Both the position numbers and the translations under genes were made by a program. From NCBI GenBank assembly GCA_910587175.1, contig CAJULH010000025.1, positions 1 through 27,340 on the forward strand: DNA of 27,340 nt, given 5' to 3'. This document shows positions 17,122 through 24,919 of the stretch, one piece after another. The DNA comes from Candidatus Gastranaerophilales bacterium. GTDB taxonomy: Bacteria > Cyanobacteriota > Vampirovibrionia > Gastranaerophilales > Gastranaerophilaceae. Position 1 is the stretch's first letter. Every line of letters starts with the position of its first letter. The notes under the pieces are model-generated. The model worked only from the letters and a program-made list of their open reading frames with translations. It was not told where the DNA came from and ran no database searches.

Positions 17122-17358
17122 ATGTTAAAAAAGGTTGATTTCGAAAACAGCTCACTTCAAAATGAGCAGACAACATCAACAGATAATATCAAATTTGGCG
17201 ACAGCATATTTAAAAACCCTAATAATACTGCGGTATCCAAGCCGGTTTCTCATAATTTTTTTAATCCTTTTAAAAATAATTTTGATAATGACATTGAAGA
17301 TATAAAAGCATTATTCGGAAATACTGCACAAAAGGGGCATCTCAACCTGGAATCTTAA
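17122..17358 (+). CDS. 78-residue protein of unknown function
   Basis: Starts at an ATG with an AGAGGA site 7 bases upstream. 78 residues, strongly polar and rich in Asn, Lys, Asp and Phe, with no signal peptide or membrane helix. It contains NIKFGDSIF near residue 22 and a short acidic helix (NDIEDIKALFGN) near the C-terminus. I do not recognise a family. It is the last ordinary gene before the cassette array and ends about 70 bases before the array leader. Confidence 0.6.
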   Translation: MLKKVDFENSSLQNEQTTSTDNIKFGDSIFKNPNNTAVSKPVSHNFFNPFKNNFDNDIEDIKALFGNTAQKGHLNLES

Positions 17359-17429
17359 AATAATTAAAATTAAAGTTTTTCTTCATATATTTGCCAAGAT
17401 TTAGAGCTTTTTAGTAATATGGAAAAAGA
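17359..17429. other. spacer before the first array leader
   Basis: AT-rich, no open frame and no hairpin that I can see. It separates the 78-residue gene from the duplicated leader. Confidence 0.5.
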
Positions 17430-17659
17430 AATCTACCCTTAGAGTGTCAAAGTTTACGGATTTTGGCAGAATGGGAATTCAAATCGTCAGGTAAGGTCAT
17501 TTTTTCGATGATTCAGCATTTGTATTTATAACATTCGAATTGTTTTTAAAACAACGAAAGTTATTTTTGCGGATACCGTTTGGTAAAGTTTATGTTATCA
17601 AACCAAAATTACTTACCGTATATTAATGACACAGCTGCACATTGACAGTATACGGATAA
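17430..17659 (+). repeat. array leader, copy 1
   Basis: Non-coding, AT-rich DNA directly before the first cassette. Two blocks are shared with a stretch before the second array: 17430-17520 (AGAGTGT, TTTACGG, GGAATTCAAATCGT, GGTCATTTTTT) and 17577-17655 (GTAAAG, GTTATCAAACCAAA, ACACAGCTG). The first matches about 24920-25000, the second about 25146-25216. Between them lies a hairpin, TTGTTTT with AAAACAA (17540-17554). No protein-coding frame is seen. It could hold a promoter, a recombination site, or both. Confidence 0.7.
17579..17602. promoter_or_regulatory. leader palindrome, copy 1
   Basis: TTTGGTAA, eight bases, then TTATCAAA: inverted arms with one mismatch. The same element is perfect in the second leader (25148-25171). 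Conserved position and sequence suggest a binding site for a dimeric protein. Confidence 0.45.
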
Positions 17660-17857
17660 AAACAACAAAGCTGCCCGGGTGCTCCGGGTAACAACTGCTA
17701 CCCGTACCACATATGGTCAGGCACAGGCTCGAGCGACAGCTCTACATATTTTAACCCAAACTTGAATTCGGGTACTTTCAACCTTACCGGAGGATGCGGG
17801 ACGGGCTGGTGTGCTCCTGCCAACGCCTTTACTGTGCGCTGTGTCCTGGATTTGAAT
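17660..17857 (+). repeat. cassette 1
   Basis: Lacks the GYGTLQC part; a stop at 17657 lies just before it. Reads CPGAPGNNCYPYHIWSGTG, a variable part with NLNSGTFNLTGGCGTGWC, then NAFTVRCVLDL. No start codon in frame before the conserved part. Its variable part is closest to cassette 18, which follows the other leader. Confidence 0.75.
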
Positions 17858-17889
17858 CGGTTTTTAGCAACAGAAATGTATTTACTGCA

Positions 17890-18134
17890 AGAAGTGCTTT
17901 CTGCGATGCAAAAATTGCAACACCATTGGATGCAGTAATACAGCCAAATTGTTCGGGTGCTTTACGGTTCAACACCATACAGACCACTGCTACCCGATGG
18001 ACGTATGGTCCGGCACCAAGGCTACAGAGGCAGAGTATCACGACTTTGCGCTAAATAGCGGTGTGCTTAAACCGTTATTGAGGATTCCTACCTATGCCTT
18101 TACTGTGCGCTGTGTCCTGGATATGGATGCATAA
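17890..18134 (+). repeat. cassette 2 (frameshifted)
   Basis: The 5' part reads FCDAKIATPLDAVIQPNCSG in one frame. The rest (HCYPMDVWSGTKATEAEYHD onward to YAFTVRCVLDMDA, stop) is in another, so a frameshift lies near 17960-17985. Its variable part closely matches cassette 12. Confidence 0.7.
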
Positions 18135-18206
18135 GCTAGGGTGGAGCAATTTTTGGCAACAAGGCGAGTACTGGCAAAAAGCGTGGTACCATCAATGTAC
18201 AATACA

Positions 18207-18260
18207 GGATGTGAACAAAATTTGTGATACGCTAGTGAAAACAAATTTTTGCGAAACACC
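18207..18260 (+). repeat. spacer repeat, copy 1
   Basis: Begins GGATGTGAACAAAATTTGTG and ends TTGCGAAACACC. Nearly identical to 22595-22649. Lies just before cassette 3 as the other copy lies before cassette 16. Confidence 0.75.
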
Positions 18261-18277
18261 GGTACCGAGCTTTTTAT

Positions 18278-18553
18278 ACAGACAGACTCCTTAACCATCA
18301 GCCAGGTTATGACACCCTGCAGTGCTTCAAGCGCTACGACAACTGCCCGGGCGCCGCTACGGGCACAAGGTATGCTGACGAGTGCCACCCGTACCACGTA
18401 TGGACGTCAGACTCTGACAGGAGCACTTATTACTATGCTCCTCACTTGCAGTATGGCGTTTTTACACCTGATTGGGACGGGACATACACCTACGCCTTTT
18501 CTGTGCGCTGTGTCCTGGATATGGATGTGCCCAAGCAATGGTATAAAGAATAA
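18278..18553 (+). repeat. cassette 3 (open)
   Basis: Open throughout: TDRLLNHQPGYDTLQCFKRY, NCPGAATGTRYADECHPYHV, a variable part around APHLQYGVF, YAFSVRCVLDMDV, stop. The N-part is degenerate (TDRLLNH for TDKLCD). No ribosome site or credible start codon is seen. Confidence 0.75.
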
Positions 18554-18559
18554 TACATA

Positions 18560-18878
18560 TTACTTGCCTTGGGACAGATGCCCAGATTGCGGCACCCTGC
18601 AGTGCGGATGGGCTGGAAGCGTAGGTATTCAGTACTGCCCGGGCGCTGCGAACAGCAACTGCAACCCGGACTGCTATTGGTCTTCTACAGAGCTTACCGG
18701 CGGCTCTTCTGTTTACAGGGCTATGTGTCTTAGGGGAGGAGGTTTTGTTCGCCCTCAGTGTGACGTAGAAAGCAGATGCACCTATACCTTCGCCTTTACT
18801 GTGCGCTGTGTCCTGGATATGGACACAAAAGTCTGTCTCAGACACTATAGTGACATTAAGGTTTCAGCCATTAATTGA
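18560..18878 (+). repeat. cassette 4 (open)
   Basis: Reads DRCPDCGTLQCGWAG, YCPGAANSNCNPDCYWSSTE, a variable part with YRAMCLRGGGF, FAFTVRCVLDMDT, then about 17 extra residues before the stop. The YWSSTE...VRCV spacing is the most FISUMP-like of the set. Confidence 0.75.
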
Positions 18879-18965
18879 TACGTTAGCAGAAGCTTTGCAG
18901 ACAGTACTACTTTTTCTTGCAGGTAAAGGAGTTGACAAAACCTTGCAAGATATAAAGCGCCCGCA

Positions 18966-19265
18966 TATACCCACTCTGGTTACGGCACCCTGTAGTGCTT
19001 TAAAAGCGCAGGCAGCTGCCCGGGCGCTGCAAACAGTGGCAACTGCTACCCGTACATCTTATGGTCAAGCACAGACAGAGACGCAGGTTATTACAGTGTT
19101 CTTTGGCTGGGCAATGGTACTTTTAAGGCAGCCGGTGCCTGCGATGATACCGGCAGGTGTATTAATACCAACGCCTTTGCTGTGCGCTGTGTCCTGGATA
19201 TGAATGCACAAGGGTGCAAAGAGGATTCAACCTGCACAAAATTAAATATGATTTTGATGCTATAA
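18966..19265 (+). repeat. cassette 5 (in-frame stop)
   Basis: Reads GYGTL, then TAG at 18993-18995 where the other cassettes have CAG (Gln), then CFKSAGSCPGA, NCYPYILWSSTDRDAGYYS, a variable part with LWLGNGTFKAAGACDDTGRC, and AFAVRCVLDMN. The variable part is shared with cassette 6. One base change would restore the frame. Confidence 0.75.
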
Positions 19266-19342
19266 AGACTGGTATTGGGTAATTTTGACAACGCGGCAAG
19301 TGACAAACAATACAAAATACCTGCGTTGAATCCTTTAATGTA

Positions 19343-19398
19343 GGCATTCTGTGCCCAAAGCGCAAGCCGGTACCGGTTTAAGCACTATGATAGCAACG
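19343..19398 (+). repeat. half-cassette 1
   Basis: Only the 5' part of a cassette: FCAQSASRYRFKHYDSN, comparable to GYDTLQCFKRYDN of cassette 3 with a short deletion. It then stops (TAG). Similar to half-cassette 2 at 22532-22594. Confidence 0.5.
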
Positions 19399-19479
19399 AG
19401 GCTTAGCTGCCTACACGTTAGCAATACCTTACAGACAGTATCGTCCTCTTAGTGGCAGGGTGTATGGTCTATATTACCC

Positions 19480-19719
19480 GACACCCGCAGGTATTATCCC
19501 GATTACAGCACCCTGCAGTGCTCTGAAGGTGCAGGCAGCTGTCCGGATGCAGGCACCTGCTGGACAAGCCACCTATGGTCAGGCACCTTAAGGGATACTG
19601 GTTATTATGGTGCGCTCTGGTTGGGCGATGGTACGTTTAAAGCTAAAGGTGCTTGTGACGACACCGGCAAGTGTTCCTATACCCACGCCTTTTCTGTGCG
19701 CTGTGTCTTTTGGATATGA
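19480..19719 (+). repeat. cassette 6 (frameshifted end box)
   Basis: Reads DYSTLQCSEGAGSCPDAG, a variable part with LWLGDGTFKAKGACDDTGKC, THAFSVRCV. Its end box is altered: GTCTTTTGGATATG instead of GTCCTGGATATG, two extra bases that bring a TGA at 19717. This is the only plain indel seen in an end box. Confidence 0.75.
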
Positions 19720-19729
19720 ACATGCAATA

Positions 19730-19936
19730 AGAAGTTTTCCAAAACACAAGACTGCGAACAGCTGCCCGGGCGCTGCAGCAGGCAACTGCTACCCGTACTG
19801 GATATGGTCAAGCTTGCCTTCCGGTACAAGCAGCGAAGAGTACTGGGGCTATGGTCTTGAATCGGGCAATTTTGTCGACAATTCCAGAGCGTATGTTGGC
19901 ACGTATGCATATACTGTGCGCTGTGTCCTGGATTTG
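19730..19936 (+). repeat. cassette 7
   Basis: No GYGTLQC part. Reads SCPGAAAGNCYPYWIWSSLP, a variable part with YWGYGLESGNFVDNSRAYVG, then YAYTVRCVLDL. Runs on in frame into cassette 8 after four residues, so these two are directly fused. Confidence 0.75.
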
Positions 19937-20251
19937 ATAAGTACTGACAGCTGCCCGGGCTCCACACAAGACAGCTGTTTTCCGAACTACATATGGTCAG
20001 GCACGCTTACGACAGCAGGCACTAACGCATACGACAGAGAACTTGCTACAGGTAACTTTATCGAGAATGCCTGGGTGCCGCACATTATCACCCACGCCTT
20101 TTCTGTGCGCTGCTTGCTCCTCGCCAGATATCCCGCCACCTATGGGGCAGATGAGATATCACCCCTATCATCCCAGGCTGCAGGCATGCTGTGTCCCGGA
20201 TTTGAACACAAAGCCGGAGTGAAACATTTTTATAATACAATACCGTATTAG
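19937..20251 (+). repeat. cassette 8 (replaced tail)
   Basis: Reads SCPGSTQDSCFPNYIWSGTL, a variable part with YDRELATGNFIENAW, HAFSVRC. It then departs from the family for about 80 bases (DEISPLSSQAAGMLC) before a degenerate box CTGTGTCCCGGATTTG at about 20189. The tail resembles the isolated remnant at 24030-24125. Confidence 0.7.
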
Positions 20252-20326
20252 CAAAAATGTGAAACTATTGACATTGCTACAGGGCTTTAGCCGTCAGGCG
20301 ATAATATCAGCAAAGCCTTAAGGATA

Positions 20327-20668
20327 ATGCCATTCTTTTTGGATAAAACAGCCGAACACATAGACAGCAGTGTCAACAATAGCAAATGTTACGAAGATAC
20401 CCGCAAGATACCTACAGACAAGCTCTGTGACAGAGACGCCGGTTACGGCACCCTGCAGTGCAAGTGGGTTACCAGCTGCCCGGGCGCAAACGGTGGCAAC
20501 TGCTTCCCGGACCACGTATGGTCAGATACCAGGCGCGATGAGGGATATTATACAGCAGTACGCAGTATGGAGGGCATATTTGGCACAAAGAATGTATGCG
20601 ACGGCACTGGCAAGTGCCCTTATACCTATGCCTTTGGTGCGCGCTGTGTCCTGGATTTGAATGTATAA
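20327..20668 (+). repeat. cassette 9 (complete, with possible start)
   Basis: The best candidate for translation: AAGGATA directly precedes an ATG at 20327, and the frame is open for 113 residues to a stop just after the box. Order: an N-part beginning MPFFLDKTAEHIDSSV, TDKLCDRDAGYGTLQC, SCPGANGGNCFPDHVWSDTR, variable, YAFGARCVLDLNV. There is no signal peptide or membrane segment. Confidence 0.7.
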
Positions 20669-20763
20669 AACCAGCACCTGAGAATCACAACAGTACTACT
20701 CTGTCAAAAGAAAAGATGAGCAAATTCAAATTTTCTTAAACACAGGGTGCAAATCTTATAAGC

Positions 20764-21082
20764 GGGATTATTAGCTACAAAAACAAATCAGCTTGCAGGT
20801 TTTGATTCCGGTTGCGACACACTGCGGTGCTTTGAGCACTACGGCGGCTGTCCGGGCGCATCCCCTGGCACATATCATGCTGACAACTGCTACCCGAACT
20901 GCGTATGGTCGCACGACCCGGTAGAAGGCAGCAGTTACTTCAGGGGATTTTGCCTGTACACTCCGGGATTTACCACTACGGGTGTATGCGAAGGCACAGG
21001 TAAGTGCATTTCTACCTATAGCTTTACTGTGCGCTGTGTCCTGGATTTGAATACCGAATGCAGAATTTTTTACAAAAAATAA
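20764..21082 (+). repeat. cassette 10 (open, no start codon)
   Basis: Open from a stop near 20762 to 21082. Reads DSGCDTLRCFEHYGGCPGAS, NCYPNCVWSHDP, a variable part with FRGFCLYTPGFTTTGVC, YSFTVRCVLDLN. There is no ATG, GTG or TTG before the conserved part, so it could not be translated on its own. Confidence 0.75.
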
Positions 21083-21083
21083 T

Positions 21084-21302
21084 GCAGACTACTGTCCGGG
21101 CGCTGCAGCTGACAACTGCTACCCGTACATAGTATGGTCAGGTAAGGAGGTAAGTGACACTTATGCCTGGTCTCCGGAGCTTGCAAGCGGCAGATTCTTT
21201 GAGTACAATGGCGAAGCTGGTCACATTAAGACCCAGGCTATTGGTGTGCGCTGTGTCCTGGATTTGGACTTTTTTTACAAATACGCCAGATATTACAGAT
21301 AA
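21084..21302 (+). repeat. cassette 11
   Basis: Lacks the GYGTLQC part. Reads ADYCPGAAADNCYPYIVWSG, a variable part with AWSPELASGRFFEYNGEAGH, then AIGVRCVLDLDF and a stop. The stop overlaps the start of cassette 12. Confidence 0.75.
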
Positions 21303-21546
21303 GCTCTGTGACTACAGTGCTGGCTACGGCACCCTGCAGTGTTGCCCCGGTCGCGGCAGCTGTCCGGGCGCTGCAGAAGGCGGTTCCTGTTTTCCGCAAG
21401 ATATGTGGTCCGGTACCAAAGCTACAGAGACAGAGTATCATGACTTTGCATTACGCGGTGGTTCACTCAACCCGCTATTAAGGGTACCCGCATATGCTTA
21501 TACTGTGCGCTGTGTCCTGGATTTGCAATACGTTGAATTTCCTTGA
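21281..21546 (+). repeat. cassette 12 (open)
   Basis: Reads TDKLCDYSAGYGTLQCCPGR, SCPGAAEGGSCFPQDMWSG, a variable part with TKATETEYHDFALRGGSLNP, YAYTVRCVLDLQ, stop. Carries the full N-part. The variable part is shared with cassette 2, about 3 kb upstream. Confidence 0.75.
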
Positions 21547-21570
21547 GGTTTTTCAAAGCAGCTATATCTG

Positions 21571-21840
21571 TTGGCATTCCTTCTCATTATTAACACCCTG
21601 CAGTGCAGGTATGGTACAAGCGGCTGCCCGGGCGCTGATTCAGATGAAACAGGGCATACAGGCAACTGCTACCCGCACGACATATGGGCATCTACCGAGG
21701 GTACTAACTCTTGCCGCTATTGGCGCATACTGAATTCCGGTTCATTCAATGAGAACTGCTATCCTGTTACCTATGCCTTTTCTGTGCGCTGTGTCCTGGA
21801 TTTGAAGTTTATTGCACAGGTAACTTATTATAGATTTTAA
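21571..21840 (+). repeat. cassette 13 (open)
   Basis: Reads INTLQCRYGTSGCPGADSD, NCYPHDIWASTEGTNSC, a short variable part with RILNSGSFNENC, YAFSVRCVLDL and a 10-residue tail. The N-part is cut back to NTLQC. A TTG at 21571 is the only candidate start. Confidence 0.72.
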
Positions 21841-21877
21841 TATGTTGCCACAATAGTTCATTTCCATATAGTGACAT

Positions 21878-22132
21878 ATGTGTTTAATGCACATTGCACT
21901 CTGTGACACAGGTTCCGGGTTCGGCACCATAAGGTGTGCCGCGGCTGTTAACAATTGCCCGGGCTCTGCAGGCAGCTACTGCCACCCGTACCACATATGG
22001 TCAAGTACTGAAGACGGCTCGGCTTCTTTTACTCCATATCTGGCTTCCGGCACATTCAATCTTACCGGGGGTTGCAGCGGAAGATGGTGCACTTATACTT
22101 ACGCCTTAGGCGTGCGCTGTGTCCTGGATTTG
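21878..22132 (+). repeat. cassette 14 (open)
   Basis: Reads ALCDTGSGFGTIRCAAAVNN, CPGSAGSYCHPYHIWSSTED, a variable part with LASGTFNLTGGCSGRWC, YALGVRCVLDL. The frame continues to 22390 in a wrong frame through cassette 15. Shares the SGTFNLTGGC block with cassettes 1 and 18. Confidence 0.72.
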
Positions 22133-22212
22133 GGGTCCAACAACACAAATATATTGTGCAGGCTTTGTGTGGTTTTGGACAACTTTACCATAGTCACCGG
22201 TACATTTAGCTT

Positions 22213-22518
22213 TGGCAAAAATACGAGCAGCTTTGTGACGGCAATTCTAATTTCGGCACCCTGCAGTGCGGATGGGCTGGAGGCAACTGCCCGGGCGCCT
22301 CTCCCGGTACATATGATGCTGACAACTGCTACCCGTTCGACGTATGGTCTTCGTTACCAAGCGGTGACACTTATCTTACGGGACAGCTGATATCGGGTGA
22401 GTTCCGTCATACCAATTACCACGCCTATACCTTCGCCTTTACTGTGCGCTGTGTCCTGGATTTGATTTTCAACAAAGCAGAAAGTACAAATGATATTACC
22501 ATAGTTAAGGCTATTTAA
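22213..22518 (+). repeat. cassette 15 (open, no start codon)
   Basis: Open from a TAG near 22210 to 22518. Reads YEQLCDGNSNFGTLQCGWAG, NCPGASPGTYDADNCYPFDV, a variable part with LTGQLISGEFRHTNYHAY, FAFTVRCVLDL and a 20-residue tail. No start codon precedes the conserved part. Confidence 0.75.
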
Positions 22519-22531
22519 TATTAACAGCACT

Positions 22532-22594
22532 ACAGACAAGCTCTGCGACTGGAATGCGCAAGCCGGTACTATTTAGCACTACGATAGCATCGTA
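22532..22594 (+). repeat. half-cassette 2
   Basis: TDKLCDWNAQAGTI then a stop: the 5' end of a cassette only. The following bases (TTTAGCACTACGATAGCA) parallel half-cassette 1. Cassette 16 follows at once. Confidence 0.6.
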
Positions 22595-22649
22595 GGATGT
22601 GAACAAAATTTGTGGTAACGTTAGTGAAAACAAATTCTTGCGAAACACC
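22595..22649 (+). repeat. spacer repeat, copy 2
   Basis: Nearly identical to 18207-18260, with one extra base. It joins half-cassette 2 to cassette 16, so spacers as well as coding parts are shared between cassettes. Confidence 0.75.
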
Positions 22650-22962
22650 CACAGATGCTAATGCCGGTTACGGCACCCTGTATTGCGGCAGAGGATACAA
22701 TGGCTGCCCGGGTGCCACAGAGGGTGACTGTTTTCCGTACCACATATGGTCAAATACAGAGGTAGAGAGCTTTTCCTTTCACAATGCATTGGTTTTGTAT
22801 GAAGGAGTTTTCTCTATCAGGACGAGCACTTGTGCAGGCACCGGGGGTAATGGCAGATGTGGTCCTTATGCCTTTTCTGTGCGCTGTGTCCTGGATTTGA
22901 TTTTTAGCAGAAAAAACTATAATGATGCCCATAACAATGACAATGCTGCAAACGCTCTGTGA
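22612..22962 (+). repeat. cassette 16 (open)
   Basis: Reads NAGYGTLYCGRGYNGCPGA, DCFPYHIWSNTEVESFSFHN, a variable part with VLYEGVFSIRTSTCAGTG, YAFSVRCVLDL and a 20-residue Asn-rich tail. A GTG at 22612 lies in the spacer repeat and has no ribosome site. Confidence 0.72.
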
Positions 22963-23230
22963 CGTATGGTCCGGTTACGGCACCCTGCAGTGCTTAAATG
23001 CGGTCAGCTGCCCGGGTTCTTACAATGGCAACTGCATCCCGCACGCCATATGGTCCAGCAGTTCAGGCGGCACTTACGGTTACCCTTTTCACCTCTATGT
23101 AGACACGGGTAATGTCGGTGTACCGTCCACGAACGCCGCTACCGCAGCTTTTACTGTGCGCTGTGTCCTGGATTTAAAACCAGAATCAACACAAGAAAAT
23201 GCATTGTTTTTCAAGAAAAATTTCATATAG
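22922..23230 (+). repeat. cassette 17 (open)
   Basis: Reads TLCDVWSGYGTLQCLNAVS, CPGSYNGNCIPHAIWSSSSG, a variable part with HLYVDTGNVGVPSTN, AAFTVRCVLDL and a 15-residue tail. ATGs exist at 22922 but no ribosome site does. Last cassette of array 1; about 60 bases later the next gene begins. Confidence 0.72.
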
Positions 23231-23236
23231 CAAAAT

Positions 23237-23264
23237 TTTACTTTCAGAAGTTTTACGATATATA
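23237..23264 (+). promoter_or_regulatory. putative promoter of the coiled-coil protein
   Basis: TTTACT at 23237-23242, 16 bases, TATATA at 23259-23264. It lies directly after cassette 17, so the gene is independent of the array. Confidence 0.4.
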
Positions 23265-23293
23265 CAGTTTAAAAGATAAGGAATAAAACACAA

Positions 23294-23989
23294 ATGAGAG
23301 TCAATTTGCAAACAGGATTTTATAATAACAATTATGCACTCAAAGCCCGAAATACATCTTTCAGGGGCGAAGACAAAAATGACGATAACAATAAAAAAGC
23401 TGAAATACAATATATTCCATTAAAAAGCGATAAAACCAGGACGAATCCGATTTACGAAAGAGGATTTGATAATGGTCACGCTATAGGCTACGACGAAGGA
23501 TGCGAAGACACCAAAAACAAGCAATCAAAAACAATAAAGGCAGCACTTATCGCTCTTGCAGCATTGCAGGCAGCAAATATGTATCAGGGATACAAAACTG
23601 ATGCCGCAATCTTAGATAACCAGAGTGAAATCGTAGAGAGCCAGATTGACTTATACAATATGATAGACCATATACATTCCGATGTAGTCTTTGGCAGAGA
23701 AGAAATTTTAGAAAATTTAGTCGGTGTTATGATTATGATCGATAGTCTTGATCAGCAAAGAAACAGTCTCAAAGAACAGATTGAAGCTTTGCCGGAAGAC
23801 AGCGATGAAGCAATGGCTTTAAAAGAAGAACTAAAGGCGATTGAGGAACAGTATGAAGCACTGCAGGAAGAATACCGGGATTATATGATAAAATATAATG
23901 AACAAAACCAGGACAGCGAGGATGAAGGTATAGAGCCGGATACCAATGAACCAATTTTTGACGGTCCTGTGATAAATTTAAACGCATAA
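23294..23989 (+). CDS. coiled-coil protein of unknown function
   Basis: 231 residues, AAGGAA site before the ATG. The N-terminus has NTSFRGED near residue 20, a motif style I associate with Gastranaerophilales proteins. A moderately hydrophobic segment (TIKAALIALAALQAANMY, about 78-95) may be a membrane anchor. Residues 110-205 form a long heptad-like coil (ENLVGVMIMIDSLDQQRNSL, EELKAIEEQYEALQEEYRD), followed by an acidic tail. No known family recognised. It sits between the two arrays; a role with them is possible but not supported. Confidence 0.7.
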   Translation: MRVNLQTGFYNNNYALKARNTSFRGEDKNDDNNKKAEIQYIPLKSDKTRTNPIYERGFDNGHAIGYDEGCEDTKNKQSKTIKAALIALAALQAANMYQGYKTDAAILDNQSEIVESQIDLYNMIDHIHSDVVFGREEILENLVGVMIMIDSLDQQRNSLKEQIEALPEDSDEAMALKEELKAIEEQYEALQEEYRDYMIKYNEQNQDSEDEGIEPDTNEPIFDGPVINLNA

Positions 23990-24029
23990 AAACCAAAGAT
24001 TAATTTCCTCAAGCCACAATAAAAAGATT

Positions 24030-24125
24030 TTGCACAGCAGACCACTATCCGGGCACAGGGTGAGATTTCACCCATATCGCCCCAGGCTGTGGTGCACTGC
24101 ATCCCGGATTTGGATGCACAAACCT
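24030..24125 (+). repeat. isolated cassette-tail remnant
   Basis: Reads GEISPISPQAVVHCIPDLDA in one frame, ending like the cassettes (xxCxxDLxAQ). It matches the odd tail of cassette 8 (DEISPLSSQAA). There is no domain body before it, only a degenerate CCGGGCAC stretch. Confidence 0.55.
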
Positions 24126-24158
24126 GTAAACTCCGGCAATACGCACAAAAAACTGTCT

Positions 24159-24833
24159 TTACTTTACATTTTTATAACTTTTCTCAACAAATTCCATAAT
24201 TTCACCATCCAAAAGCGTTTCATCAAATGCAATTGTTAACCAGCTTTTTTTATTCATATGATATGCAGGGTAAAAGCCTTCTTTTTTAACCAGAACACCA
24301 ATTTCTGCTTCATCAAGTTTCAGGTTTATAATATCAATATCACCCTTTGCCCCGGGTATGATTTTATCCCTTTTAATATTCATAATAAGTGCAAACCATT
24401 TGCCTGAAGTTTTTCTAAAAACACCTGCATCAGAGGCGTTTTTTTGCCCCTTCCAGGGGAAATCAGGATTAATACTGTATTTTTTATAAATCAATTCGGT
24501 AATTCTGTTTGCCTGAGGATAGATAAAATAATTTTCTGTAAAACAATTTTTCAATATATCATATAAAATCTTTTCATATTCTGCCCTGACTTCTGAAGAA
24601 AAACCTCCTGTTGTATGTTCCATTCTAAGAGGCAAATATTCTTCCCCGCTTGCCATATCATAAACAACACCGCCCGCTTTGCCATTTTTATCAATGCAAA
24701 TCTCACATTTAAACGCATCATTCATAAAGATTTTATTCAAAACCCAGCCATCCTGGATTTTATTAAAACCGTATTTTTTTATTTTTTCAAAATCAGGCTT
24801 TGCTTTTTTAAATATTTTCTCTTCAAGAATCAT
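24159..24833 (-). CDS. MmcQ/YjbR family protein
   Basis: 224 residues. The C-terminal 115 residues are a full YjbR (double-wing) domain: DAGVFRKTSGKWFALIM, INLKLDEAEIGVL, and PAYHMNKKSWLTIAFD, with the closing VEKSYKNVK. The first 100 residues form an extra N-terminal domain often seen fused to YjbR, with GGVVYDMASGEEYLPLRME. Cytoplasmic. The fold is DNA-binding-like, but the role of the family is not established. Ribosome site AAGG before ATG. Located between the cassette remnant and the second leader. Confidence 0.8.
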   Translation of the reverse strand: MILEEKIFKKAKPDFEKIKKYGFNKIQDGWVLNKIFMNDAFKCEICIDKNGKAGGVVYDMASGEEYLPLRMEHTTGGFSSEVRAEYEKILYDILKNCFTENYFIYPQANRITELIYKKYSINPDFPWKGQKNASDAGVFRKTSGKWFALIMNIKRDKIIPGAKGDIDIINLKLDEAEIGVLVKKEGFYPAYHMNKKSWLTIAFDETLLDGEIMEFVEKSYKNVK

Positions 24834-24919
24834 CTTTTAACCTTTTTTAGATAATATCATAAATATTGAATTTACAATTTGCCATTTGTTAAAGTTATCG
24901 GATATCATTAAAATAAGAC

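Larger units (their letters stand above)
17660..23230 (+). repeat. cassette array 1: 17 head-to-tail gene fragments
   Basis: All cassettes point the same way and end in a near-identical box (GTGCGCTGTGTCCTGGAT, then TTG or ATG). Most encode the same domain fragment: an optional N-part TDKLCD..AGYGTLQC, then CPGA..GNCYPYHIWSST, a variable stretch of about 25-40 residues, and YAFSVRCVLDL. Typical period is 250-400 bases. No cassette encodes a signal peptide or the rest of a protein. Visibly richer in GC than the surrounding genes. Individual cassettes are listed separately. Best read as a store of partial domains; whether it is used or decaying is not shown. Confidence 0.8.

Noticed and set aside
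18092..19365. Minus-strand and off-frame open frames across the cassettes, for example those reading LCAVSWIW
   Set aside because: They are shadows of the conserved box read in another frame or strand; they change with every indel.
17660..23230. Integron gene-cassette array
   Set aside because: No integrase is seen and the conserved box lies inside the coding frame; it is not an attC-like imperfect palindrome between unrelated genes.
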